DNA from: Desulfobacterales bacterium
Lineage (GTDB): Bacteria > Desulfobacterota > Desulfobulbia > Desulfobulbales > JAGXFP01
Length of the DNA: 34,470 nt
Reading direction: 5' to 3'
Assembly (NCBI GenBank): GCA_024637225.1
Contig: JAGXFP010000022.1
Coordinates: 1 to 34,470, forward strand
In this document: positions 8,529-17,428 of the stretch, in pieces
Layout: the number at the start of each line of letters is the position of its first letter
Numbering within the stretch: position 1 is the first letter of the stretch
The notes under the pieces: generated by a model
What the model saw: the letters and a program-made list of their open reading frames with translations, nothing else
Database searches by the model: none
What the model was told of the DNA's origin: nothing
Program-made: the position numbers and the translations under genes

Positions 8529-10160
8529 TTACGATAATTTTTTGGCGATCATCCGCTGAGCCTTTTCGAAAAAAAGATCGAAGGTTTCAGGCTTAAGCGC
8601 GCTCAACGGTAGGGCGTCATACTGCCTGGCCAGGTTTTTCGCCTCCTCGTCGTTTATCAGGTCTATCTTGTTAAACACCTTCAGGCAAGGAATTTTATCA
8701 AGTTTCAGCTCTTTGAGCAAAGCCTCCACCACCTTGATATGCTGGGGGAAAGCAGGATTTGCGATATCGATAACATGGACCAGAAGATCGGCTTCGTCAA
8801 GTTCCTCAAGGGTAGACTTGAAGGCCTGAAGAAGTTCGGCCGGCAGATTCCTGATAAATCCCACGGTATCGGTGATGATTACCTCCATATCGCGGGGGAA
8901 GCGGAGACGGCGGCTGGTCGGGTCCAGGGTGGCGAAAAGTTTATCGGCGGCGACTATATCACTGTGGGTCAGGCTGTTTAAGAGGGTCGATTTGCCCGCG
9001 TTGGTGTAGCCGACCAGGGAGATCACCGGCAGATCGCGTTTGCGCCGCCGGCTCCGCCGGTGATGGCGTTCCTTGCCGACCTTTTTCAACTTGGCGGCCA
9101 GTTTGGCAAGACGGTCCTGGATCCGCCGCCGGTCGATCTCCAGCTTGGTCTCGCCGGGACCGCGGGCGCCGATCCCGCCGGTTAACCTGGACAGGGCGTC
9201 ATCCCTGGTCCCCAGTCTGGGCAGCAGGTATTTGAGCTGGGCCATTTCGATCTGCAGCTTGCCTTCCCTGCTCAGAGCCCGGCTGGCGAAAATATCGAGG
9301 ATCAGCTGGGTCCGGTCAATGACCCGCATCTCGGTATGGTCGGTGATTGAACGAATCTGGGAGGGGTTGAGCTCCTGATCGAAGATCAGCAGATTGGCAT
9401 CGAGGGTCAGGGCCCGGAGCATAATCTCGGCAAGTTTTCCCTTGCCCATGATAAGTTTCGGATTAAGCTTGGGACGCCTCTGGATCACGGTATCCAGCAC
9501 CGTTACCACGGCGGATTCGGCCAGTTCTTCCAGTTCCAGCATCGATTCGACGGCCAGGGCCCGGGAAACGGTAGTGACGCTGACCAGAATGGCCCGGTCC
9601 CGGTTCCGGTCGACCTTGCCGCTGGACCCGATCCGGGCGAATTCATCCTCCAGGGCCTTGATCAGACTACGGAAATCGTGCTCCTGGCGGCTGGGCGCAA
9701 CCGGCGGCAGGATAACCCAGTTGAGTCCGTCGATCGGTTGGGGCACCAGATGCGCCCTGAGTAACATGGCGGGCAGACCATCCTCCCCGACCTTGATCGC
9801 GGCCATCATATCCAGGCGCAGAAAGAGCAGGTCCATGAGATCGTCTTCGCTCAGATCCTCACCGGCCAGATGGGTATGAACCAGGCGCAGCCCCTTGAGG
9901 CGCCCGGCCGCCCCCCGCGCCTGATCCAGTGCCGAAATTACGATCCGGCGCGGGTCACCCACGATGACGGAATCGACCCGGCCGGCCCGGTCGACAAGCA
10001 GGCCAATCTGCCGGCCGATTTCCCGAGAGATCCCGGCAAGTTCGCGGGCGACTTCGGGACTGATCACCAGGTCCGGCGTCATCCGCCGGTTGGCCAGTTT
10101 ATCAAGGCGTCGGGACTGATCGGTTTTCAGTCCGACCGTATTACCAAAGATTCTTGCTAT
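8529..10160 (-). CDS. hflX: Ribosome-associated GTPase HflX
   Basis: HflX is a GTPase that binds the 50S subunit and helps split stalled or heat-damaged ribosomes. Numbering from the first ATG (10082): the glycine-rich linker 'GGIGARGPGETKLE' (302-315), G1 GYTNAGKS (358-365), G3 DTVGF (405-409) and G4 NKID (471-474). The ATG at 10082 looks internal. The same frame is open upstream and encodes 'ARIFGNTVGLK', a conserved HflX N-terminus. AAGGAG (10167-10172) stands 6 nt before an ATA codon at 10158-10160, and no ATG, GTG or TTG is available in that frame, so an AUA start giving 543 aa is proposed. It follows selB by 97 bp in the same direction. Confidence 0.93.
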   Translation of the reverse strand: MARIFGNTVGLKTDQSRRLDKLANRRMTPDLVISPEVARELAGISREIGRQIGLLVDRAGRVDSVIVGDPRRIVISALDQARGAAGRLKGLRLVHTHLAGEDLSEDDLMDLLFLRLDMMAAIKVGEDGLPAMLLRAHLVPQPIDGLNWVILPPVAPSRQEHDFRSLIKALEDEFARIGSSGKVDRNRDRAILVSVTTVSRALAVESMLELEELAESAVVTVLDTVIQRRPKLNPKLIMGKGKLAEIMLRALTLDANLLIFDQELNPSQIRSITDHTEMRVIDRTQLILDIFASRALSREGKLQIEMAQLKYLLPRLGTRDDALSRLTGGIGARGPGETKLEIDRRRIQDRLAKLAAKLKKVGKERHHRRSRRRKRDLPVISLVGYTNAGKSTLLNSLTHSDIVAADKLFATLDPTSRRLRFPRDMEVIITDTVGFIRNLPAELLQAFKSTLEELDEADLLVHVIDIANPAFPQHIKVVEALLKELKLDKIPCLKVFNKIDLINDEEAKNLARQYDALPLSALKPETFDLFFEKAQRMIAKKLS

Positions 10161-10257
10161 GACCTGCTCCTTGTAAAATTGTAAAGATGGTAACCCGTTT
10201 ATAAATTTGCATGTTTTGGGATGGCTGAGCCGTCAAGGAGGGGAACTGGACAAGGTT

Positions 10258-12177
10258 TCATTTTCGCCGTTCACGCAGCACCCTTTTATCGCCGATCCGC
10301 AGGGTAACCTTGCTTCTGTCGAAATACTCCAGCAGGGGGATGGAGAACTTTCTGGAAAGGCCGGTTAGTTCCTTGAAACCCTGGGCGTCTATCTCACCCT
10401 TTTCACCGAGACGTTTAACCAGATTATCCTTCAGCAGAGCAAGGGAGCGGGCATGAAAGTAGAGATCCTCCTTTACTTTAACCATTTCTCCCTCCCGGAC
10501 CATCACTTCGAGAATTTCCCGAACCAGTTCCGGAGAATTGGTGCTGAACCGGGCATAAAGTTCCTTGATGGTCGGCACCGCCAAGCCCGCCTCGCGGTAA
10601 AAAGTCTCGATCTCACCCCGCAACTTGTCGCTGTCCTCGGCCAGGGCCACTTTATGACCGGGAATCCTGACCATCGATTCATCCTGCTCCAGCCGTTCCC
10701 GCTTGACCAGATCGTTGATCATGAACTGAAAAAGTTTCTGGCTTTTGACCGGGACCAGCTGGCTCCGCAACTCCTCCCTGGAAATTCCCGGTTTCAGTGG
10801 GTAGTCCTGATGATAGCGGGTCACGGCGGCAACGAGCCAATCCTGCAAGCCGCCGAACACCTCGGCGGAAAGGAGCCACTGTCGGTCGGAATCGACCACG
10901 ATCACTTTCCGGGCCGAAATCGGGCCATCGAGAACTTTCTTCAGTTTTTTGCCGAAAACCCCCATCCGCACGGCCAGTTCATCGCCGGTCAGTCCGGCGG
11001 GACCGGCCTCTCTCAAGTGCTGAAGGAGACGTTCTTCGGCGGAACCATTCTTATAAATGTCAAAGACCTGCTCGTTGGTTTCACGGAACCTTTTTTTCTT
11101 GGCCGCCCCGCCGTTCAAGATTCTGCCGCCGCCGATGGTGATCACCGGTGAATAGCTTCTGATCACGTAACGATCGCCGGGCCAGGCACAGGCCGGTTCC
11201 TCGAACAGCAGCTGGACGTTGACCGTCGCTCCCGGCTTGATTTCATTGTCGTCGAGGAGAACCACCCGGCCCATGATCTCGGCGGTGCCCAGATGGATTC
11301 TGACCCGGCTCCGGTTCTTGAACTTTTTCTCATTGGCGGAAAGGTAGATAAACTCGGCATCCATGATATAGGAGGGTTTGAGACTGCCCGGAGTGGCGAC
11401 AATCTCGCCGCGACTGATTTTTTCCTTGTCGACGCCCTGGATGTTGATGGCGGTCCGGTGCCCGGCCTCGACCACCCTGACCTCATCAGCATGGACCTGT
11501 ATTCCCCTGATTCTGCCGTGCTGTCCGCCGGGATAGACAAAAACCTCTTCGCCCAAGGCAATCCGGCCGGACATGGAGGTGCCGGTGACCACCGCCCCGA
11601 ACCCCTTGATCGTAAAAATCCGGTCGACCGGCAGACGGAACGGCCCGTGCGCCTCGCTGAAGTCGCTGTCCGCCACCATCCGGTCCAGGGTTGCTTTAAC
11701 TTGATCGATCCCCTCACCGCTTATGGAAGAGACCGGGATCAGCGGCGCCCCTTCCAGAAAACTGCCGGTGAAGTAGTCACGCACATCCTCCGCGACCATT
11801 TCCAGCCATTCCGGCTCGACCATGTCCTTCTTGGTAATCACGATGATGCCCCGCTCAACTCCGAGCAGGCGGCAGATCTCGAAATGCTCGCGGGTCTGGG
11901 GCATGATCCCCTCATCGGCAGCGATCACAAAGGCGAGGATATCGATGCCGGCCGCGCCGGCGACCATGTTCCTGACGAATTTTTCGTGGCCTGGAACGTC
12001 GACGATGCCGAGCCGATGCCCGCAGGGCAGATCGAGAAAGGCAAAGCCGAGCTCGATGGTGATCCCCCGCTTTTTCTCTTCCTTGAGACGGTCGGTATCG
12101 ATGCCGGTCAGGGCCTTGACCAGTGAGGTTTTACCGTGATCGACATGGCCGGCGGTGCCGAGAACTATTTCCCGCAT
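10258..12177 (-). CDS. selB: Selenocysteine-specific elongation factor SelB
   Basis: SelB carries selenocysteyl-tRNA(Sec) to UGA codons marked by a SECIS hairpin. The 639-aa protein has the EF-Tu-like GTPase domain with GHVDHGKT (10-17), '[10 protein letters not shown]' (37-46), DVPGHE (60-65) and TKKD (115-118). Beta-barrel domains follow. The C-terminal winged-helix repeats (about 370-639), which bind SECIS RNA, end with a basic 'KRVLRERRK'. The start is 7 nt after the stop of the MBL gene, indicating one transcript. No selA, selC, selD or obvious selenoprotein gene was seen in the window, so those must be elsewhere. Confidence 0.96.
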   Translation of the reverse strand: MREIVLGTAGHVDHGKTSLVKALTGIDTDRLKEEKKRGITIELGFAFLDLPCGHRLGIVDVPGHEKFVRNMVAGAAGIDILAFVIAADEGIMPQTREHFEICRLLGVERGIIVITKKDMVEPEWLEMVAEDVRDYFTGSFLEGAPLIPVSSISGEGIDQVKATLDRMVADSDFSEAHGPFRLPVDRIFTIKGFGAVVTGTSMSGRIALGEEVFVYPGGQHGRIRGIQVHADEVRVVEAGHRTAINIQGVDKEKISRGEIVATPGSLKPSYIMDAEFIYLSANEKKFKNRSRVRIHLGTAEIMGRVVLLDDNEIKPGATVNVQLLFEEPACAWPGDRYVIRSYSPVITIGGGRILNGGAAKKKRFRETNEQVFDIYKNGSAEERLLQHLREAGPAGLTGDELAVRMGVFGKKLKKVLDGPISARKVIVVDSDRQWLLSAEVFGGLQDWLVAAVTRYHQDYPLKPGISREELRSQLVPVKSQKLFQFMINDLVKRERLEQDESMVRIPGHKVALAEDSDKLRGEIETFYREAGLAVPTIKELYARFSTNSPELVREILEVMVREGEMVKVKEDLYFHARSLALLKDNLVKRLGEKGEIDAQGFKELTGLSRKFSIPLLEYFDRSKVTLRIGDKRVLRERRK

Positions 12178-12184
12178 CTTCAGT

Positions 12185-12832
12185 TCACCGTGTCCAGGAG
12201 GTGTCGGTCAGAAAAGGATTGGAGCGCCTCTCCTCGCCGATCGTGGAATTAGCGCCGCCGTAGCCATGGCCGGGCCAGACCACGGTCCGATCGGGCAGGA
12301 TCAGGAGTCTCTCCTGAATCGAACGGTACAAAACCCTGCCGTCGCCGCCGGGAAAATCGCTGCGCCCCACCCCGCCGACAAACAGTGTATCGCCGGTGAA
12401 GAGATCGGGAGCGTTGTAGAGACACATGCCGCCGGGGCTGTGTCCCGGGGTATGAATAACCTTGAGGCTTTCCCGGCCGAAATCGATAGTTTCACCATCT
12501 TTGACCGTTTTATCGACGGGCGGAGAAGGCTTGAGACCAAGGGAAGAAAAGTACTGCTCGACCTCCTTCTTGCCGAAGAAGGCGGCATCGTCCGCATGCA
12601 TGACGATCTCGGCGCCGGTGGCCGCCTTGATTGGGCCATTGCCGCAAACGTGATCCGGATGGCCGTGGGTATTGACAATATATTTAACCGTGGCCTTCTC
12701 TTGTTCGCAGAGGGCCAGGATCTTGTCCTCATCGCCGCCGGGATCGATAATCACCGCCTCCCGGGTCTCCTCGCAGACCGCCAGGTAGCAGCAACACGCC
12801 ATGTTGCCTACAGTCATTGCTTTAATCAGCAT
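12185..12832 (-). CDS. MBL-fold metallohydrolase (glyoxalase II-like)
   Basis: A 215-aa metallo-beta-lactamase-fold enzyme of the small GloB-like group. The dinuclear metal site is complete: THGHPDH (His56, His58, Asp60, His61), His131 in 'HTPGHSPGG', Asp148 in TGDTLF, and His189 in PGHG. The 'TGDTLFVGGVGRSD' stretch is typical of hydroxyacylglutathione-hydrolase-like and thioesterase-like members; the substrate cannot be told. The frame opens at 12886, but the ATG at 12832 is preceded by AGAGGTGA with 4-nt spacing and is preferred. It is followed immediately by selB. Confidence 0.9.
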   Translation of the reverse strand: MLIKAMTVGNMACCCYLAVCEETREAVIIDPGGDEDKILALCEQEKATVKYIVNTHGHPDHVCGNGPIKAATGAEIVMHADDAAFFGKKEVEQYFSSLGLKPSPPVDKTVKDGETIDFGRESLKVIHTPGHSPGGMCLYNAPDLFTGDTLFVGGVGRSDFPGGDGRVLYRSIQERLLILPDRTVVWPGHGYGGANSTIGEERRSNPFLTDTSWTR

Positions 12833-13027
12833 TTTATCACCTCTGTTCGTAACCGATCTTAAGATAAGCCGCTCAGGATTGGCCAATTTTCAAGCCCTTA
12901 AGCGATTATAGGATGCCGGAAATGCAAGGCATCACCCTGCAATGTGTACTGATTGTACATGAGCAGGCCGATAACACAGCAGATTCGGCGCCCTGTGATC
13001 GCTTACCTATTTCAGGTTCAATTTATC

Positions 13028-13972
13028 TTAGCAATCGCAAGTATCGGGATTACACTTACCGCCGCAGCCGCAATCGGTGCCGAGGTTATCCAGCGACACC
13101 TTGCCCCGCATGGCCTCCTCTACGGAGTCGATCAAAGCGGAGAAGGCCTGCACCGCCGGACTGTCAGAATCGGAAACCAGATAGGGCTGGCCGGCATCGC
13201 CGCCGATGGTGACCTTGGGATCAACCGGGATGCCGCCGAGGAATTTGACCGAGAACTCGGCCGCCGTCCTGCTGCCGCCGCCGCTTTTGAAGATGTCGAT
13301 GGTCTCGCTGCAGTGCGGACAGACCAGACCGCTCATGTTCTCGACCAGGCCGAGAACCTCCATATTGACATGTTTGCAGAAATTCAGGGACTTTCTGACA
13401 TCGGCCAGGGCGATCTCCTGGGGCGTGGTAACCACCAGCGCCACGGCATCCTTGATTGTCGAGGCCACGGTCAGCGGCTCATCGCCGGTGCCGGGAGGTG
13501 CATCGATGATCAGGTAATCGAGTTCACCCCAGTCGATATCGGAGAGAAACTGCCTGATCGCCTGAATCTTAAGGGGGCCGCGCCAGATGATAGGATCGTC
13601 GCGATTCTCCATCATGTACTCAAGGGAAATGACCTTGAGGTTATCGCCGTAGGGCATCGGCGGCACCAGATCATTCTCCTTCTTGATATCGCCGATGGTC
13701 ATATTGAGATCGAGCATCCGGCAGATATCGGGCCCATGCAGGTCGACATCCATCAAGCCTACCTTGTAGCCCCTTTTGGCCAGGCCCAGGGCTAGATTGG
13801 TGGAGACCGTGCTTTTGCCGACCCCGCCCTTGCCGCTCATGACCAGGAGTTTGTTCTTGATCTTGCCCAACGATCTTTTTATCGATGTATCCTGCTGGGC
13901 GACTTTGGCATTCGCCGAACCGCAACCGGCCTTGCTGGCGCCGCCGCAGGAACTTCCACATGAATCACTCAT
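13028..13972 (-). CDS. mrp: Mrp/NBP35-family ATPase, iron-sulfur cluster carrier
   Basis: A 314-aa P-loop ATPase of the Mrp/ApbC/NBP35 family, which binds and transfers [4Fe-4S] clusters in the cytosol. The deviant Walker A motif GKGGVGKST is at 47-55. The CPHC pair (Cys219, Cys222) used to bridge a cluster in the dimer is present. Both ends are Cys-rich: Cys5, Cys9 and Cys17 at the N-terminus, and a C-terminal tail with six cysteines ('DCGCGGKCNPDTCDC'). Such extra cysteines are known in homologues from sulfate reducers and may carry additional metal centres. The ATG at 13972 has TTGGAGG 7 nt upstream. Confidence 0.94.
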   Translation of the reverse strand: MSDSCGSSCGGASKAGCGSANAKVAQQDTSIKRSLGKIKNKLLVMSGKGGVGKSTVSTNLALGLAKRGYKVGLMDVDLHGPDICRMLDLNMTIGDIKKENDLVPPMPYGDNLKVISLEYMMENRDDPIIWRGPLKIQAIRQFLSDIDWGELDYLIIDAPPGTGDEPLTVASTIKDAVALVVTTPQEIALADVRKSLNFCKHVNMEVLGLVENMSGLVCPHCSETIDIFKSGGGSRTAAEFSVKFLGGIPVDPKVTIGGDAGQPYLVSDSDSPAVQAFSALIDSVEEAMRGKVSLDNLGTDCGCGGKCNPDTCDC

Positions 13973-14048
13973 TTACAGCCTCCAAAAAATACTCCTGTTA
14001 ATAATTGACAAACTCGCTAAAAGTCACGGAATGGCAAAGCAAAAATTC

Positions 14049-15284
14049 TCAAACGACAACTCGATTACGACCGGCCTTCTTGGCTTTGTACAAGGCCTGG
14101 TCCGCTTTTTTTAAGACCTGGCCGGGGTTCTGGCGCCGCTCATCCCGCGAGGCGGCGCCAATGCTTATTGCAACCCCCACCCTGTTCCGCGAGGACTGTT
14201 TCGAGCGCCCCCTCCCCTTGCGGCCGTTCGCCGGGCTTTTTGGTCGAGTGCTGTTCCGCAAAGTGAACCCGGCCTCCGCCACCGCTTCTCTGACCCTTTC
14301 CAGGTGACCGGCAACTTCGTCAATCGCGTTGCCCGGAAAAACTACGGTGAATTCTTCGCCTCCGTAGCGGAAAGGGCGGCCTCCGCCTTTTACCCCGGCG
14401 ATATGCGTGGCAACCATCTTCAGGACCTGGTCGCCTACATCATGTCCATATCTGTCATTGAATTTCTTGAAGAAATCAATATCAAGCATTGCCACAACAT
14501 AGTCGCCCCGCAGCCTTGCAAGCAGTTCATCGAGGGCGCGGCGCCCCGGCAGGCCGGTAAGTTCATCACGAAAGGCCATGGTGTGAGCGGCTTCGATAAC
14601 CGAGGTCACCAGGATCAGACCGCCCAGCATTATGCAGATGGTGGAAAGCAACCCGGTATAAACAACGAGCCCGAGATAGCCGGCCAGCAGGGCCCAGATA
14701 AACCCGGCGTCAATCACTCCCCGCTTCCGGGAAAAGTTAAGAGCCAACAAGGCCAAAACCAGAATATAAGCAGCAATCGCAGGCTGGGCAAGGGGGAGCT
14801 GCCAGGCAAAGTTCCAGGACAAAAAATCCTTACTCAGATAAGAAAGAAGCTCAGGCCGATAAAGGTATAAGGCGCCGATCAGCGGAGGCTGGGAAATGAT
14901 CAACAATAACCTGGTCAATCCCGCGGGATTGACCAGCCCTTTTTCACGGCTCAAAGCAAGCCAGGCGAGGTTGAGCGGCATCAGAACAGCTACGGCATCA
15001 CGGACCGGCAGGGCAAGTTCAGGGTGGAGCCCGGCGCCGCGATAGAAACTGTTGAGAGCACACTCGGCAAGAAAGAGGATCAGTATTCCGAAGACCGGTT
15101 TGAACCTGTTAAAACGCCAGCAGACCAGAAACCCTATGGCGGGTACTCCGAGAAACAAGAGTTTAGCCGTAACCGGCCGCCAGTGGACGACCTCCGCCGA
15201 GTGGCCAAACAGAACAGCGGCCAGCAGCAAAACTCCGCCGGGCATAAAAAAATAAAAAAGTCTTCCGGCCAAAGCAGCGATCAT
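14049..15284 (-). CDS. Multi-pass membrane diguanylate cyclase (GGDEF)
   Basis: A 411-aa protein with about seven hydrophobic segments in residues 1-230 and a C-terminal GGDEF domain (about 235-411) with the active-site motif GGEEF (308-312). It should make c-di-GMP from two GTP; the PilZ protein at 22761-23528 is a possible reader. No RxxD inhibitory site is seen just before the motif. A basic, Ser/Arg/Lys-rich insertion (about 349-370) interrupts the GGDEF fold. The ATG at 15284 has no clear ribosome site and stands 13 nt downstream of a strong hairpin (15298-15332), so the start or its control is uncertain. Confidence 0.9.
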   Translation of the reverse strand: MIAALAGRLFYFFMPGGVLLLAAVLFGHSAEVVHWRPVTAKLLFLGVPAIGFLVCWRFNRFKPVFGILILFLAECALNSFYRGAGLHPELALPVRDAVAVLMPLNLAWLALSREKGLVNPAGLTRLLLIISQPPLIGALYLYRPELLSYLSKDFLSWNFAWQLPLAQPAIAAYILVLALLALNFSRKRGVIDAGFIWALLAGYLGLVVYTGLLSTICIMLGGLILVTSVIEAAHTMAFRDELTGLPGRRALDELLARLRGDYVVAMLDIDFFKKFNDRYGHDVGDQVLKMVATHIAGVKGGGRPFRYGGEEFTVVFPGNAIDEVAGHLERVREAVAEAGFTLRNSTRPKSPANGRKGRGRSKQSSRNRVGVAISIGAASRDERRQNPGQVLKKADQALYKAKKAGRNRVVV

Positions 15285-15297
15285 GACTTAAAATCCG

Positions 15298-15332
15298 CGT
15301 CGACAACGGCATTTCAAATACCGTTGCCGACG
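15298..15332 (-). promoter_or_regulatory. Stem-loop just upstream of the GGDEF gene
   Basis: CGTCGACAACGG (15298-15309) and CCGTTGCCGACG (15321-15332) form a 12-bp stem with one mismatch, which is a G-U pair in the minus-strand RNA, and an 11-nt loop. The element lies 14 nt before the GGDEF start codon. It may be a leader hairpin or the end of the FKBP transcript, since a short T-run (TTTT) follows about 6 nt later. Confidence 0.5.
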
Positions 15333-15558
15333 TAATCTGATAGAGACCTGGATCAGTGAGCGTTCGACAACGGGTCAGGCAGGGAGGCGGCGATGTTGAT
15401 CTACAGACAGTATATCAACGAACAGCCGACACCGCAGATGGCTCGTTATCGGGTGCCTGAAAGACGGCGGGGAATCCCCTTGCCGGACAGATCAACTGGC
15501 AATCACGGAATGACAGGACAAACCATCCGGCAGCCGTCACTGATTCAGAGAGATTCTG

Positions 15559-16266
15559 TTACTCGATGCCGACCAGTTCCACATCAAAAATCAGGGTTGA
15601 ATTCGGTCCGATCTCCTGGCTGACCTGCCTTTCGCCATAAGCCAGGTCAGGCGGGATGAAAAGCTTATACTTGCTGCCCACCTTCATTAATTGCAAAGCC
15701 TCCGTCCAACCGGGAATAACTGAATCGACTTTGAAGACCGCTGCCTCACCGCGCTCATATGAGCTGTCGAATTCGGTTCCGTCTATCAGGGTGCCGCGAT
15801 AATGGACTTTGACTGTATCGGTTTTCTCAGGCACCGGGCCGTCTCCCTCAACCAGGACTTCATACTGGAGGCCGCTTTCGGTGGTCTCCACCCCTTCCCT
15901 GGTCTTGTTTTCGGCCAGAAACGCCTCTCCTTCGGCAAGATTATTGCCGGCGGCTTCCTCAGCCCTGGCAGCTAATTCCTGCTGAAGCTTCTTGGTGAAT
16001 TCCTGTTTCAGCGCTTCGGTCTGCTCTGGTCCGATCCGCGATTCACGATCATTAAGACTGTCATCAATACCGGCAAATAAAGCGTCGGGATTGATCTCGC
16101 TTTGGATCTCCTTCAGGGAAGAGCCGATATCCTGTCCAACCACATAACTGATCTCGTCGGTAAATGTTTCGAGTTCTACCTTTTTTTCCTCCGGGGCTTT
16201 TGAGCAGGCGAATGGTCCGGCCATGAACAGACAAAGTGACAACGTAACAATAATTTTCTTTTTCAC
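15559..16266 (-). CDS. FKBP-type peptidyl-prolyl isomerase, probable lipoprotein (FkpA/Mip-like)
   Basis: A 235-aa protein that should speed proline cis/trans isomerisation in the periplasm. It has a Lys-rich signal peptide with a hydrophobic core and a possible lipidation cysteine at Cys21 (PFAC; an imperfect lipobox). A helical dimerisation domain (FKBP_N, about 32-120) and a C-terminal FKBP domain (about 130-235, 'VKVHYRGTLIDGTEFDSSYERG' region and 'IPPDLAYGER') follow. The start is a GTG at 16266 with GGGAG 6 nt upstream. A 274-bp spacer without a recognisable gene separates it from the GGDEF gene. Confidence 0.93.
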   Translation of the reverse strand: MKKKIIVTLSLCLFMAGPFACSKAPEEKKVELETFTDEISYVVGQDIGSSLKEIQSEINPDALFAGIDDSLNDRESRIGPEQTEALKQEFTKKLQQELAARAEEAAGNNLAEGEAFLAENKTREGVETTESGLQYEVLVEGDGPVPEKTDTVKVHYRGTLIDGTEFDSSYERGEAAVFKVDSVIPGWTEALQLMKVGSKYKLFIPPDLAYGERQVSQEIGPNSTLIFDVELVGIE

Positions 16267-16961
16267 GACGACTCCCTTTCATAAAGTTAAAGCGGATAAA
16301 CCGCGTTCGTTATCCGCGTTTTCGATTCGACGCCAACCTGCAAAACCGACGGTCAACGCACATTAATCACAAAACTCTAAAATCGATTCGACAAAAGAAT
16401 AATACTCCAAATAACACTTCTTAACCACCGTAATTAGACTGAAAATCTTTTAATTTTATTGAAAAACCAGGATATCCGTGATGGCTTTCAGCGAGAGTGT
16501 GGACAAAAATTTCAGTATATTCATTCAGTCCTCTGCCGCCATACATAAGGATTTCTATTCTGATTACAAAATCAGTGGGGATCACAAAGCGCAAATTATA
16601 GAGATATGTGGACAAACATTTTTTGAAATGACACAGACATTGTGCCTAAGTTAAGTCCATTGAGAGCAAAGCCAAGCAATCACAAATATAATTTCCGGGG
16701 GTTTAGCAGGGAACATTAAAAGTTTAAGCCAAAATAAAAAACGCCGCTGGCAAGCAGATACCGTCTTTATAAAAGAGAGTATCCCCTGGTTGCGGCGCTT
16801 TTGTTAAGTCAAAGAAATGTCGCTCGGATAATCTCGCAAAAAGTCTCGGATGGCTAAACAAAAAAGCACCCAAAGGGCCTCTAATCCGATAAACCAGAAG
16901 TGGAGTATTTTTGACGAGGCCGGTCATGATGAAGTCTGCGAAAAAACTGACTTGCGATGCC
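16267..16961. other. 695-bp AT-rich intergenic stretch without a secure gene
   Basis: It holds one open frame of 64 codons at 16421-16615 (minus) with no recognisable motif. It also holds a terminator-like hairpin (16741-16798) and a fragment of the TCGCAAAAAGT repeat family at 16828-16846. The base composition is more AT-rich than that of neighbouring genes. No gene is called. Confidence 0.5.
16735..16798 (-). terminator. Rho-independent terminator-like hairpin, minus strand
   Basis: On the minus strand CGCCGC (16792-16797) pairs with GCGGCG (16742-16747), and GATAC/GTATC (16757-16761, 16779-16783) form an inner stem. A T-rich run (TTTTTTATTTT) follows directly. It could end the ferredoxin transcript, although it lies about 165 nt past that stop codon. 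Confidence 0.55.
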
Positions 16962-17147
16962 TCACACTTCAGTGACGGTTATCGCCCCTTCCGGACACAC
17001 CTCGACGCAGGTTTCGCAACCAAGACATTCGTCCATATTAACGGGATCGGATTTCCCTTCCACCATCTCGAAAACCTGGACCGGACAGGCATTTACACAT
17101 TCCTCGTCGCCGTTGCATTTGTCCTTGTCAACATCCACTTGCCACAT
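16962..17147 (-). CDS. Small dicluster ferredoxin with Asp ligand position (7Fe/8Fe type)
   Basis: A 61-residue electron carrier. The second cluster motif is complete: C41-x2-C44-x2-C47-x3-C51-P. The first reads C11-x2-D14-x2-C17-x3-C21-P, with Asp where the second Cys is expected. In known ferredoxins of this pattern (Desulfovibrio africanus Fd III, Pyrococcus furiosus Fd) the site holds a [3Fe-4S] or an interconvertible [4Fe-4S] cluster. The ATG at 17147 has GGAGAA about 6 nt upstream and is preferred over an earlier in-frame start at 17213. It stands alone, with no adjoining oxidoreductase gene, so its partner is unknown. Confidence 0.92.
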   Translation of the reverse strand: MWQVDVDKDKCNGDEECVNACPVQVFEMVEGKSDPVNMDECLGCETCVEVCPEGAITVTEV

Positions 17148-17220
17148 ATCCGTTCTCCGTATGAAGTGGTTTGATTTGTTGAATTTCCTTGCATTCTTTC
17201 CGGTTAATTCCAAATATCAG

Positions 17221-17306
17221 GTCATTGCGAACGCAACGAAGCAATCTGAAATGTGTAACTATTTGAAAATAATGGATTGCTCCGTCGCTTCGCCTCGCAC
17301 TGACGG
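17221..17306. repeat. Imperfect palindromic repeat, GTCATTGCGA family (copy 1)
   Basis: The left arm gtcattgcgaacgcaacgaa is followed by gcaatc. The right arm ggattgctccgtcgcttcgc continues to gcactgac. The arms are inverted copies around an AT-rich centre. The same arms recur at 18322-18430 and 23672-23816. This kind of palindrome is widespread as an intergenic repeat in Desulfobacterota and some other bacteria. Confidence 0.75.
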
Positions 17307-17428
17307 CTGCCATTTTTTCCTGATTGGCAAGTCAGGGAAAAAACGAACCTCGTTTATTTTTAAACGAGCAGGAGTAAAATCAGAGAATCTCGATGCCAGC
17401 CGCCGTTTGCCCCGAAATCACTACATAA

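Noticed and set aside
11293..12126. 277-codon open frame on the plus strand opposite selB
   Set aside because: Antisense shadow of a strongly conserved GTPase domain. The translation shows no family motif and is Asp/Gly/Pro-rich, as antisense frames of GC-rich genes are.
12953..13795. 280-codon plus-strand open frame opposite mrp
   Set aside because: Shadow of mrp; its composition (Asp, His, Ile, Gly) mirrors the coding strand and no ribosome site or motif is seen.
16421..16615. 64-codon minus-strand open frame in AT-rich DNA
   Set aside because: No motif, no good ribosome site, no neighbour context; kept only as part of the intergenic description.
16735..16798. Possible riboswitch from the extended stem structure
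   Set aside because: Compared by eye with the c-di-GMP-I, fluoride, preQ1, guanidine and SAH consensus features; none fits. The U-run after the stem makes a terminator simpler, and no gene follows closely on that strand.
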